Of a stretch of DNA of 19,540 bases, positions 1-5,920 are shown piece after piece. Origin of the DNA: UM-FILTER-39-64 sp964367055 (lineage in GTDB: Bacteria; Patescibacteriota; Minisyncoccia; UBA6257; UBA9933); assembly GCA_964367055.1 (NCBI GenBank), contig CAYIWD010000012.1, positions 1 to 19,540 of the forward strand, read 5' to 3'. Position 1 is the stretch's first letter, and every line of letters begins with the position of its first letter. Made by a program: the position numbers and the translations under genes. The notes below the pieces were generated by a model. That model saw nothing but the letters and a program-made list of their open reading frames with translations, was not told the DNA's origin and did not search any database.

Positions 1-3
1 TAA

Positions 4-714
4 TTCTATCAGACTTCAGTAATGGAAAGCGGCTTGGATATTTTGTTTTTCTGTTTCGCCAGAATGATAATGCTTGGAATTTATGTAACAGGCAAAGCGC
101 CTTTTAAATATGTCTACCTTCACGGATTAGTGCGCGATAAAGACAGGCAAAAAATGTCAAAATCAAAAGGTAATGTTATAGACCCCTTAGGTGTAATTGA
201 AATATATGGCGCTGACGCTTTGCGGATGGCTTTAATAGTTGGCAATGCCCCTGGCAATGACCCGATAATTTATGAGGAAAAAATTCGCGGCTACAGAAAT
301 TTCGCCAATAAAATTTGGCAGGCCTCAAGATTTGTTTTAATGAATTTAGAAAACGCGAATTTAAACGACAGTAAAAAAATTCAACTGAATGCGAGAGACA
401 AAAAATATCTGAAAGAATTTGAAAATATAAAAAATAAAATCACTAAACAGATAGAATCTTTTAAATTCTATCTGGCAGCCGAAGAAATTTATCACTATTT
501 TTGGCACGTTTTTTGCGATAAAATTATTGAAAGTACTAAAGCGCGATTAAAAAGCGAAAATAAAAAAGACCAACAAGCAGCGCAGTTTATGCTTTTAGAA
601 ATCTTAAAAAAATCTTTAAAGCTTCTTCACCCGTTTATGCCTTTTATCACCGAAGAAATTTATCAACAACTGCCAGTTAAAAATAAAAACCTTTTAATGG
701 TGGAAAAATGGTAA
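4..714 (+). CDS. valS: Valine--tRNA ligase, C-terminal part (partial)
   Basis: Class I aminoacyl-tRNA synthetase that charges tRNA-Val in the cytoplasm. The fragment opens with the late catalytic-domain segment FYQTSVMESGLDILFF and carries the KMSKS ATP-binding loop, followed by SKGNVIDPL and the helical anticodon-binding domain (NFANKIWQASRF, then LHPFMPFITEEIYQQL). It stops soon after this block at LLMVEKW, so the C-terminal coiled-coil tRNA arm of typical 850-950 residue ValS is absent; this is seen in reduced genomes. The 5' part lies outside the window. Bases 1-3 read TAA in this frame directly before the conserved FYQTSV block, where the protein should continue; see the finding on this. 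No terminator is visible before the next gene, which begins 23 bases later, so they may be co-transcribed. Identification is firm; the state of the upstream part is unknown. Confidence 0.93.
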   Translation, partial: FYQTSVMESGLDILFFCFARMIMLGIYVTGKAPFKYVYLHGLVRDKDRQKMSKSKGNVIDPLGVIEIYGADALRMALIVGNAPGNDPIIYEEKIRGYRNFANKIWQASRFVLMNLENANLNDSKKIQLNARDKKYLKEFENIKNKITKQIESFKFYLAAEEIYHYFWHVFCDKIIESTKARLKSENKKDQQAAQFMLLEILKKSLKLLHPFMPFITEEIYQQLPVKNKNLLMVEKW

Positions 715-737
715 AATAAATATAAAATTTTACTGAA

Positions 738-1412
738 ATGATTGTTTTTGCTATTTTACTTGGATTACTTCCTTCATTCGCTTGGCTTTTCTTTTTTCTT
801 AAAGAAGATATTCATCCTGAGCCAAAAAAGGTGATTGCGGTAGTTTTTATTGCCGGAATTTTTAGCACTTTTTTCGCACTTGGTTTGCAATTTGCGTTAC
901 GAAGCATTTTAAATTCAGCGCAAATTAATAATTATAGTATTTTCGCTTTTTTCGGTTTTGGCTTTATTGAGGAAGCGTTAAAATTTTCAGCCGCCTATTT
1001 AATAATCAGAAAGAAGGTATGTTTTGACGAGCCAATTGACGCGATGATTTATATGATTACCGCGGCTTTAGGCTTTGCAATGTTGGAGAATATCGCTGTA
1101 TTGTCAAACGTAAAAGCTTTATCCGATGCTTTTAGCGTTATTACCCTGCGTTTTGTCGGCGCCACATTGCTTCATGCACTAAGTTCAGCCATCGTCGGCT
1201 ATTATTGGGCAAAATCGTTGTTGAAAATTGGAAATTGGAAATTAGAAATTTTTCAAGGCCTTGCCATTGCCACCCTCTTGCACGCTACTTTTAATTACTT
1301 TATACTAATATCAAAGGAGATAATAATCTATCCGACAATATTTTTAATAATCGCGGCCTTATTTGTATTTTGGGATTTCGAAAAAATAAAAAAAGGTGAA
1401 GCTCATGGATAA
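738..1412 (+). CDS. PrsW-family intramembrane metalloprotease
   Basis: Polytopic membrane protein of 224 residues with about seven hydrophobic segments. It shows the PrsW-family signature residues: the EExxK motif at E78-E79-x-x-K82 (FIEEALK), a glutamate at E117 (AMLENIA), and histidines at H146 (LLHALSSA) and H182 (LLHATFNYF), the expected metal or catalytic residues inside membrane helices. PrsW of Bacillus subtilis cleaves the anti-sigma factor RsiW; the substrate here is unknown and no sigma/anti-sigma pair is visible. The start ATG has no clear Shine-Dalgarno sequence. The 3' end overlaps the start of the Hsp20 gene by 8 bases, suggesting translational coupling and perhaps a shared envelope or protein-stress role. 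A loop near residues 162-171 is encoded by four near-perfect tandem heptamers (1223-1250), which looks like a word repeat absorbed in frame. Confidence 0.85.
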   Translation: MIVFAILLGLLPSFAWLFFFLKEDIHPEPKKVIAVVFIAGIFSTFFALGLQFALRSILNSAQINNYSIFAFFGFGFIEEALKFSAAYLIIRKKVCFDEPIDAMIYMITAALGFAMLENIAVLSNVKALSDAFSVITLRFVGATLLHALSSAIVGYYWAKSLLKIGNWKLEIFQGLAIATLLHATFNYFILISKEIIIYPTIFLIIAALFVFWDFEKIKKGEAHG

Positions 1413-1887
1413 AGACACAAAAAATTTTTTTGAAAAATTAGCTGGTATTAAGTCCGATAGCGAAGGAGAAATTGAGTTGGGTTCAAAAAGTATTTTCAAG
1501 AAAAGTTCCGAAGAAGAATTAGAAGAAACTTCTCTTGACGAAATTTCTGAAGAATTTGAAGGAGAATTAGCAATTGACGTTTATACTACGCCAAGCGCCT
1601 TAATTATTGAATCAGCCATTGCCGGCGTTAATCCGGAAGATATTGATGTTTCAATCAGCCCAGATTCAGTCACCATTAAAGGAAAAAGAGAAAAAGAAGA
1701 AAAAATTAAAGCAGAAAATTATATTCATCAAGAATGTTATTGGGGAAAATTTTCTAGAACCATTATTCTACCGCAAGAAATTGACCCGGACAAAGCCCAG
1801 GCGAATATCAAAAACGGCGTTTTGAAAATTACTTTACCGAAAATTAATAAAAATAAAACAAAAAAAGTAAAAGTGAAATTTGAATAA
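1405..1887 (+). CDS. Hsp20 / alpha-crystallin family small heat-shock protein
   Basis: ATP-independent holdase chaperone of about 160 residues. The N-terminal 55 residues are acidic and low in complexity (Glu/Ser rich). The alpha-crystallin domain begins at ELAIDVYTTPSALIIE and contains the family pattern AxxPGv-like AIAGVNPEDIDVSI, then DSVTIKGKRE, the segment QECYWGKFSRTIILP (equivalent to the usual ERxxGxFxRxxxLP) and NGVLKITLPK. The C-terminus is Lys-rich and ends KVKVKFE, a possible degenerate IxI oligomerisation tail. I chose the ATG at 1405 rather than the in-frame GTG at 1396 because the latter is part of the likely ribosome binding site AAGGTG (1393-1398), six bases before the ATG. 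The gene overlaps the end of the PrsW-like gene by 8 bases. A hairpin with a T tract follows immediately. Confidence 0.9.
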   Translation: MDKDTKNFFEKLAGIKSDSEGEIELGSKSIFKKSSEEELEETSLDEISEEFEGELAIDVYTTPSALIIESAIAGVNPEDIDVSISPDSVTIKGKREKEEKIKAENYIHQECYWGKFSRTIILPQEIDPDKAQANIKNGVLKITLPKINKNKTKKVKVKFE

Positions 1888-1917
1888 TCCCGATATTTAA
1901 TTTATCGAGATTTTTTT
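1888..1917 (+). terminator. Rho-independent terminator after hsp20
   Basis: An 8-bp stem (TCCCGATA at 1888-1895 with TATCGAGA at 1903-1910, one mismatch) and a 7-base loop are followed by seven Ts at 1911-1917. It begins at the last base of the hsp20 stop codon region and would end the valS-prsW-hsp20 transcript. Confidence 0.6.
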
Positions 1918-1938
1918 CTTTGACAAAAAAATAAGGAA

Positions 1939-1947
1939 AAGGAGGTG
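1939..1947 (+). promoter_or_regulatory. Strong Shine-Dalgarno of the GAF-domain gene
   Basis: AAGGAGGTG at 1939-1947 is a near-complete anti-16S match, six bases before the ATG at 1954. It fixes the start at 1954 rather than the GTG at 1945 that lies inside it. Most other genes in this window lack such a site, which makes this gene stand out. Confidence 0.7.
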
Positions 1948-1953
1948 AAAAGT

Positions 1954-2625
1954 ATGGGCAATATCTGCAGGAGGGCTATTTTGGAAATCGCCAAGGCACT
2001 AGTCGGCGGCATCATCAATAAAATTCCAATTCAACAGAAAATCGTCCAGAAATTGTCAGAAATTCTAAGTGTTTGTAGATGTGTGATTTTTAAGCTAAGT
2101 AACAATGAAGCCTGTGACGCTTACGATATTGAGCTCACCGCAGGTATACCGCTTGAAGAACACATTGACGATATCGGTCGGAAAGAGACAGTCCAGAAAC
2201 ATCCCGATATCGAAGAAGCAGTCCGAAGAGGCAAGATTATGGTAATCACCGACCCCAGGAATTCACCACTTACAGCCTATTTTAGACAAATCATTGAGCA
2301 GAAAGGTACCACGCAGATTCTTTACTTACCGCTTATTTCCGAACTAGGCGGCAAAACTATTGGTGTAATCGTACTTGATGCCGTAGGAGAAAAGCTCGGA
2401 TTTGAATCAGAAGAGATTGAATTCTGCGGTGAAGTAGGCGAACTCATCTCTCTAATCATTGACCGCGAAGAAATCTTAGCAGAAGAGATAAGGGATCTTG
2501 TTATTAACAGGATGACTGCATTAGGTGGTTTTGCCGCCAGATTAGGCAAGGATGCCAGGGTAGTGATGGACGAAGTTGAAAAGATAGAAAAAATCTGCTC
2601 AAAAGGCGGCAGAATAAATTTCTAA
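1954..2625 (+). CDS. GAF-domain protein with degenerate histidine-kinase dimerisation segment
   Basis: A cytoplasmic protein of 223 residues with no membrane segment. Residues 20-175 look like a GAF sensory domain (CRCVIFKLS; ILYLPLIS; IGVIVLDAVGEKLGFESEEIEF). The tail, INRMTALGGFAARL followed by a helical ARVVMDEVEKIEKI, resembles the first helix of a HisKA dimerisation domain (usual pattern HEIRNPLTAIGGFARRL), but the position of the phospho-acceptor histidine appears to be aspartate, and no ATPase domain follows. It is therefore probably a ligand sensor or a kinase remnant and not an active kinase. Five cysteines or Cys pairs occur; their meaning is unknown. The gene is an isolated unit with a terminator on each side, a strong ribosome binding site and visibly higher GC than its neighbours, which suggests recent acquisition. 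The GAF call is moderately sure; the function is unknown. Confidence 0.72.
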   Translation: MGNICRRAILEIAKALVGGIINKIPIQQKIVQKLSEILSVCRCVIFKLSNNEACDAYDIELTAGIPLEEHIDDIGRKETVQKHPDIEEAVRRGKIMVITDPRNSPLTAYFRQIIEQKGTTQILYLPLISELGGKTIGVIVLDAVGEKLGFESEEIEFCGEVGELISLIIDREEILAEEIRDLVINRMTALGGFAARLGKDARVVMDEVEKIEKICSKGGRINF

Positions 2626-2648
2626 CCGGCGTAAATCACGTATGCTAC

Positions 2649-2679
2649 AAAGGAGGGCGACAATCACCCTCCTTTTTTT
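2649..2679 (+). terminator. Rho-independent terminator after the GAF-domain gene
   Basis: A perfect 9-bp stem (AAAGGAGGG at 2649-2657 with CCCTCCTTT at 2667-2675), 9-base loop and a run of seven Ts. The symmetric A/T flanks could also stop transcription arriving from the reverse-strand methyltransferase gene. Confidence 0.8.
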
Positions 2680-2684
2680 GTTTG

Positions 2685-2701
2685 TGCCCGGGGTGGGATT
2701 C
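2685..2701 (-). other. Possible tRNA 3'-end remnant
   Basis: Read on the minus strand, these 17 bases resemble the last part of a tRNA gene: the 3' half of a T arm (GAATCCCAC) followed by a CCCGGGCA-like acceptor strand. No 5' half, D arm or anticodon arm is present; the methyltransferase gene ends 15 bases upstream. It could be a decayed tRNA, a scar from integration into a tRNA gene, or chance. Low confidence. Confidence 0.3.
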
Positions 2702-2715
2702 TCGCGGTTAATAAA

Positions 2716-3318
2716 TTAAGCTTTTTCTTTGTGTAATTTAAAAACAAGGACTTTTGTTTTTTCTCCTTCGTGACGAGTATCCCAAAAATCCCATTGATCA
2801 TCTATCCTTAAATCATTTTCTGAAATTAGTTTTTCAATATCCTCTTTTTTCCAAAACCAATATTTCTTGCCGCTACTTTCCGTCATTTCGTAAAGATAAA
2901 TAATTGCCTTACCGTCAGACCTTAACACGCGAGAAATTTCTGCGAGGCTTTCAGGTAAAAAAGTAGAGTGTAAGACAGAAATCGAATAAACCGCATCAAA
3001 ACTTTCTTTATCAAAAGCCAATTCTTCTGATTTTCCAATTACAAAATTTATCTTGTCTTTAAAGCCTGCTTCTTCGGCGTTCTTCTTCGCCAGATTTATC
3101 GCTCCTTCTGCAATATCTATCCCTGTAACTTTCTTTCCTTGTTTTGCAAAATAAATACTATCTCTGCCATTGCCAACACCAATTTCTAATATTCTATTAG
3201 ACATCCCTTGCGGTAATTCTTCAATTAACTGCTTTGCTAAAGGAGATGGCTCTAATTCTTCCGCCCAGTGAGGCGGTTTTTCCTGCTCATAACTTTGTTT
3301 CCAGTCTTCAGGTGTCAT
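2716..3318 (-). CDS. Class I SAM-dependent methyltransferase
   Basis: A 200-residue single-domain methyltransferase of the Rossmann type. Motif I is ILEIGVGNGRDSIYFAKQG (residues 43-61), the acidic ribose-binding residue is D68 in VTGIDIA, and later conserved segments are FDAVYSISVLHS and LAEISRVLRSDGKAIIYL. The N-terminus MTPEDWKQSY resembles small-molecule methyltransferases of the Methyltransf_11/TehB type; the substrate cannot be read from sequence. I placed the start at the ATG at 3318 because the longer frame runs into the tRNA-Leu gene at 3348-3432 and its first 24 residues are unlike the family. No Shine-Dalgarno is visible. It is the last gene of a reverse-strand run infB, rbfA, tRNA-Cys, tRNA-Leu, and may be expressed from that transcript after tRNA excision. 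Confidence 0.85.
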   Translation of the reverse strand: MTPEDWKQSYEQEKPPHWAEELEPSPLAKQLIEELPQGMSNRILEIGVGNGRDSIYFAKQGKKVTGIDIAEGAINLAKKNAEEAGFKDKINFVIGKSEELAFDKESFDAVYSISVLHSTFLPESLAEISRVLRSDGKAIIYLYEMTESSGKKYWFWKKEDIEKLISENDLRIDDQWDFWDTRHEGEKTKVLVFKLHKEKA

Positions 3319-3347
3319 ATAAATTGGCAAATCATCGTTTTTATTAG

Positions 3348-3432
3348 TGCCGAGGGCGGGACTTGCACCCGCAAGGAGTGTTGCCTCCACAGGATTTTAA
3401 GTCCTGCGTGTTTGCTATTTCACCACCTCGGC
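3348..3432 (-). tRNA. tRNA-Leu (UAA)
   Basis: An 85-base class II tRNA read on the minus strand. The acceptor stem pairs GCCGAGG with CCTCGGC, U8 follows, the anticodon stem CAGGA/TCCTG holds the loop CTTAAAA with anticodon TAA, a long variable arm follows, and the T arm reads GCGGG-TGCAAGT-CCCGC. The discriminator is A, as expected for leucine. CCA is not encoded. It sits 6 bases downstream of tRNA-Cys. Confidence 0.93.
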
Positions 3433-3438
3433 AACCTG

Positions 3439-3510
3439 AGGCCACGGTGGGAATCGCACCCACGTATAACTCTTTTGCAGAGAGTTGCCTTGCTACTTGG
3501 CTACGTGGCC
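3439..3510 (-). tRNA. tRNA-Cys (GCA)
   Basis: A 72-base tRNA on the minus strand. Acceptor GGCCACG/CGTGGCC, U8, anticodon stem ACTCT/AGAGT around loop CTGCAAA with anticodon GCA, T arm GTGGG-TGCGATT-CCCAC, and discriminator U, the main cysteine identity base. CCA is not encoded. Its first base is also the last base of the rbfA stop codon, so it must be cut out of the rbfA transcript. Confidence 0.93.
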
Positions 3511-3902
3511 TATTTTTTCATTTTATCATCTAATAAAATTTTTTCAATTTCCGCTGCTTTTTCTAATCCTTTGTCTACCTTAAATCTAATCTGCGGCATT
3601 GGCTTAATGTTAATTTTTTTCATTAGTAAATATTGCAGGTGGCGGCGGTTTTTTTCTAAAATTTTTAAAGCAATCTCAAAATCTTTTGGCGGCTCATTTT
3701 CCTGACTATGGCATTGATTAGCCATTGGACATCCGCCGCACATAGATAACACACTAAAGCTAATCACCGCTTCGCTTAATTTTTTATCAACCTCAACTTC
3801 GGTTATAGTCACTAATAAATCAGGAAATTCAATTTCCCTTGAAATGATTTCAGATAATTCTTCTTTTATTAAATTAGAAACTTGTTCCGGACGATGGCCC
3901 AT
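3510..3902 (-). CDS. rbfA: Ribosome-binding factor A, with a Cys-rich insertion
   Basis: RbfA assists late maturation of the 30S subunit, binding near the 16S rRNA 5' helix in the cytoplasm. At 130 residues the length is normal. Start MGHRPEQVSNLIKEELSEII, strand segment LLVTITEVEVDKKLSEAVISFSVL, and the C-terminal KH-like part HLQYLLMKKINIKPMPQIRF are recognisable. Between the second strand and the second long helix there is an insertion with C55-x2-C58-x5-C64-H65, which looks like a metal-binding knuckle and is not part of the RbfA family I know. The gene follows infB with only 23 bases between them, as in many bacteria, and its TAG stop shares a base with tRNA-Cys. A copy of the CACTAG-word repeat fills the infB-rbfA gap. 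Confidence 0.88.
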   Translation of the reverse strand: MGHRPEQVSNLIKEELSEIISREIEFPDLLVTITEVEVDKKLSEAVISFSVLSMCGGCPMANQCHSQENEPPKDFEIALKILEKNRRHLQYLLMKKINIKPMPQIRFKVDKGLEKAAEIEKILLDDKMKK

Positions 3903-3904
3903 AA

Positions 3905-3929
3905 TTAGCCACTAGCCACTAGGGACTAG
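3905..3929. repeat. CACTAG-word intergenic repeat, solitary copy
   Basis: Three near-repeats of the word GCCACTAG in a row occupy the infB-rbfA gap. The same words make up the inverted repeats around the four-helix-bundle gene at 15542-15904. On the minus strand the repeat supplies the TAG stop codon of infB (3926-3928). No inverted partner is found close by. Confidence 0.7.
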
Positions 3930-5356
3930 TAAATTAATTTATCTCCAACATTTATCATAGCGTCAGCTTCAACAAGCATCCCGCACTCATTTCCCTCATT
4001 AACTCCTTTAACATCCTGTTTTCCGCATTGGAGATTTATAATTCTAGCTTTGCCTATAATCTGTTCTTGCCTTTTAATTTCCACGCTCGAATTATTTTTA
4101 AAACTCCCAATATTTACCCGGCCGCCGATAACTTGTCGATTATTTTTTTTACCGAAGGTAGCCAAAATTTCCAATTCAGCGATTATTTTCGACTTACCTG
4201 AATTTTTAATTTCCTCCTCTACACTCTTAACTAATTCATAAATAACACCCGAAGAAATTATTTTTACCTCTTGAGCTTTAGCTAAATTTTCTGCCGCTTT
4301 AGTAACCTTAACCTTAAAACCGAGAATTATGGCTTTATTATTCAAGGCGTTTCTGATATCGCCATCAGTAATATCGCCTATTTCTTCACCAGTAATTTTA
4401 ACGTCAGAAATGGTTTTAATAATTTCAGAAATTACTTCTAATGAGCCGCTGACATCGGCTTTAATAATAAAGTTGATTTTACTCTCCATCTCTTCAGCGG
4501 AAAGAATTGACTGTTTATCAGTTGCTTTCTGATTTTGTGATTCTCCTAAATCAATCTTCCCCACACAAAATTCTTCGCCTATTTGCGGCAGGGTTTCAAA
4601 GCCTAAAATTAAAGCCGGGCTAGAAGGACGAAGTTCATTTACTCGCTTGCCTAAAAAATTTTCCAGAATTTTTACTTTACCAGCAGCGCTAGAACTTATA
4701 ATTTCATCCCCCACCTTTAAAACGCCATTTTTAACTACGGCGGCAATGGTCAACCCCCTAGAATTATCCATTCTTGATTCGATAATAACGCCGCTGGCTT
4801 TAGATTCCGGCTCATAAGTTAACTGCTCCATTTCTGCCGATAATAAAATCAAATCCAAAAGTTCATTCACTCCTTCGCCTGTTTTAGCGGAAATCGCCTG
4901 CCAAGAGATATTACCGCCATAGCCTTCAAGCAAAACTCCGGCCTGCATCAAGTCATTTCTCGTTTTTTCAATATCAGAATTATTTTTATCAATTTTATTA
5001 ATTGCCACAACATACGGCGTTCCGCTGTCTATTAAAATTTTGATTGCTTCTTTAGTCTGCGGCTTAACGCTTTCATCTGCCGCTACTACTAAAATTCCCA
5101 AATCAGCTAATTTAGCGCCGCGAGTTCGCATTTTTGAAAATGCTTCATGACCAGGCGTGTCTACAAAAGTAATGAGTTTTGAGTTATGGGTAATAACATA
5201 GGCGCCGATTGATTGGGTGATACCGCCAGCTTCTTTTGAAGCCACGCTTGTTTTCCGAATAAAATCAAGCAAGGTGGTTTTACCGTGGTCAACGTGGCCC
5301 ATTACAACGACGATCGGCGGCCGAGGTGTTAGATTTTTACCTTGATTTTTAGGCAT
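3926..5356 (-). CDS. infB: Translation initiation factor IF-2, short form
   Basis: GTPase that delivers initiator fMet-tRNA to the 30S subunit and promotes subunit joining. The G domain shows G1 GHVDHGKT (residues 20-27), the GGITQSIG switch region, G3 DTPGH (66-70), G4 NKID (120-123) and G5 SAKTGEG. Domain II, the linker, the C1 region (EVKIISSGVIYELVKSVEEE) and the fMet-tRNA-binding C2 domain (ending GNECGMLVEADAMINVGDKLIY-like) all follow. At 476 residues it lacks the whole N-terminal extension (typical IF-2 is 700-900), starting just 10 residues before the G domain, similar to mitochondrial IF-2. The start has no Shine-Dalgarno; a candidate promoter ends only about ten bases upstream, so the message may be nearly leaderless. 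It heads the infB-rbfA-tRNA-methyltransferase run. Its TAG stop lies inside an intergenic repeat. Confidence 0.96.
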   Translation of the reverse strand: MPKNQGKNLTPRPPIVVVMGHVDHGKTTLLDFIRKTSVASKEAGGITQSIGAYVITHNSKLITFVDTPGHEAFSKMRTRGAKLADLGILVVAADESVKPQTKEAIKILIDSGTPYVVAINKIDKNNSDIEKTRNDLMQAGVLLEGYGGNISWQAISAKTGEGVNELLDLILLSAEMEQLTYEPESKASGVIIESRMDNSRGLTIAAVVKNGVLKVGDEIISSSAAGKVKILENFLGKRVNELRPSSPALILGFETLPQIGEEFCVGKIDLGESQNQKATDKQSILSAEEMESKINFIIKADVSGSLEVISEIIKTISDVKITGEEIGDITDGDIRNALNNKAIILGFKVKVTKAAENLAKAQEVKIISSGVIYELVKSVEEEIKNSGKSKIIAELEILATFGKKNNRQVIGGRVNIGSFKNNSSVEIKRQEQIIGKARIINLQCGKQDVKGVNEGNECGMLVEADAMINVGDKLIY

Positions 5357-5360
5357 TATC

Positions 5361-5389
5361 TTGTAAAATTAGCAGAATTATTGGATAAT
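5361..5389 (+). promoter_or_regulatory. Candidate tRNA-Ser promoter
   Basis: TTGTAA (5361-5366), a 17-base spacer and GATAAT (5384-5389) predict transcription starting a few bases before tRNA-Ser at 5403. Its -35 box and that of infB form an inverted repeat (CTTGTAA 5360-5366, TTACAAG 5389-5395), so the two promoters overlap face to face and could exclude one another. Confidence 0.5.
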
Positions 5390-5396
5390 TACAAGT
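5366..5396 (-). promoter_or_regulatory. Candidate infB promoter
   Basis: On the minus strand TTGTAA (5396-5391), a 17-base spacer and a weak TAATTT box lie directly before infB, predicting a start of transcription within a few bases of the ATG. The -10 box matches the consensus poorly. It faces the tRNA-Ser promoter across the same 37 bases. Confidence 0.35.
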
Positions 5397-5402
5397 AGTT
5401 TT

Positions 5403-5490
5403 GGAGGAGTGCGGCGAATGGTAAGCCAGCAGTTTGCTAAACTGTAACGACCCAAAAAGTCGTTTGTGGGTTCGACTCCCACCTCCTCCG
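5403..5490 (+). tRNA. tRNA-Ser (GCU)
   Basis: An 88-base class II tRNA. Acceptor GGAGGAG/CTCCTCC, U8, anticodon loop TTGCTAA with anticodon GCT, long variable arm with stem ACGAC/GTCGT, T arm GTGGG-TTCGACT-CCCAC, discriminator G as expected for serine. CCA is not encoded (C follows, then T). Confidence 0.94.
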
Positions 5491-5509
5491 CTAACTTTTT
5501 TGTTGTTTT

Positions 5510-5761
5510 ATGCCTAAAAAAATTTTAATAGCGATTGGGATAATAATTTTTTTAATAATTACTATTTTTTTGATCGTATATTATCAACCTTTTATTAGAT
5601 TTTGTAATGGTTTCGGCAAAGATTATGGCTTATTGAATTCGATAAACTGTAACAGCGACAGATGTAGATGTATAGGTGTTTTAGTGTGTACCAAAGAAGG
5701 CCCATTATGTCTTGGTAAAACAATCCCGGTGGTATATATGCCGTCACCAAGAATCAAATGA
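5510..5761 (+). CDS. Small membrane-anchored Cys-rich protein, function unknown
   Basis: An 83-residue product with a Lys-containing N-terminus and one strong hydrophobic helix (about residues 5-24, KILIAIGIIIFLIITIFLIV), then an outside or periplasmic tail with six cysteines, including RCRCIGV, VCTKEG and LCLGK. It is not recognised as a known family. Six cysteines in a 50-residue tail suggest disulfides or metal binding. It begins 20 bases after tRNA-Ser and ends 46 bases before tRNA-Pro, so it probably shares their transcript. There is no Shine-Dalgarno, but neighbours lack one too. The combination of a clear membrane helix and a clustered Cys pattern argues for a real gene; chance translation of a spacer cannot be excluded. 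Confidence 0.55.
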   Translation: MPKKILIAIGIIIFLIITIFLIVYYQPFIRFCNGFGKDYGLLNSINCNSDRCRCIGVLVCTKEGPLCLGKTIPVVYMPSPRIK

Positions 5762-5806
5762 TTTTTACCGAGCCAATCGCGCAAAAAATCAGTTCATAAA
5801 TTTTTC

Positions 5807-5877
5807 CGGGCTGGCGTATGATGGTGGTACGCCTGCTTTGGGAGCAGGTAGACTGGGTTCGATTCCCAGCAGCCCGA
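5807..5877 (+). tRNA. tRNA-Pro (UGG), unusual core
   Basis: A 71-base tRNA. Acceptor CGGGCTG/CAGCCCG, anticodon stem CCTGC/GCAGG with loop TTTGGGA (anticodon TGG), T arm CTGGG-TTCGATT-CCCAG, discriminator A. The D region is odd: position 8 is G instead of the near-universal U, the bases that would be 14 and 21 are G, and the variable loop has four bases. The D arm can also form a six-pair helix GGCGTA/TACGCC that would consume positions 7-9. CCA is not encoded. Confidence 0.82.
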
Positions 5878-5882
5878 CAATT

Positions 5883-5916
5883 ATAAAATGCCCCGACAGC
5901 TGTCGGGGCATTTTAT
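5883..5916. terminator. 34-bp perfect palindrome, bidirectional terminator
   Basis: Two 17-base arms are perfectly complementary with no spacer (centre GACAGCTGTC, GC-rich inner part GCCCCGAC, A/T-rich outer part). With TTTT on the + side and TTTT on the - side it can end tRNA-Pro transcription and that of the reverse-strand gene at 5962-6564. Confidence 0.8.
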
Positions 5917-5920
5917 GTTT

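Noticed and set aside
1920..1925. Perfect TTGACA as a -35 box for the GAF-domain gene
   Set aside because: At the right spacing the -10 would coincide with the Shine-Dalgarno and shows no TATAAT-like sequence, so no promoter is called.
3319..3390. N-terminal extension of the methyltransferase
   Set aside because: It runs into the tRNA-Leu gene and its residues do not resemble the family; the ATG at 3318 gives a family-like start.
3268..3705. Forward-strand open frame across the two tRNA genes and rbfA
   Set aside because: It is the antisense of two clear tRNAs and of rbfA, with no protein-like pattern.
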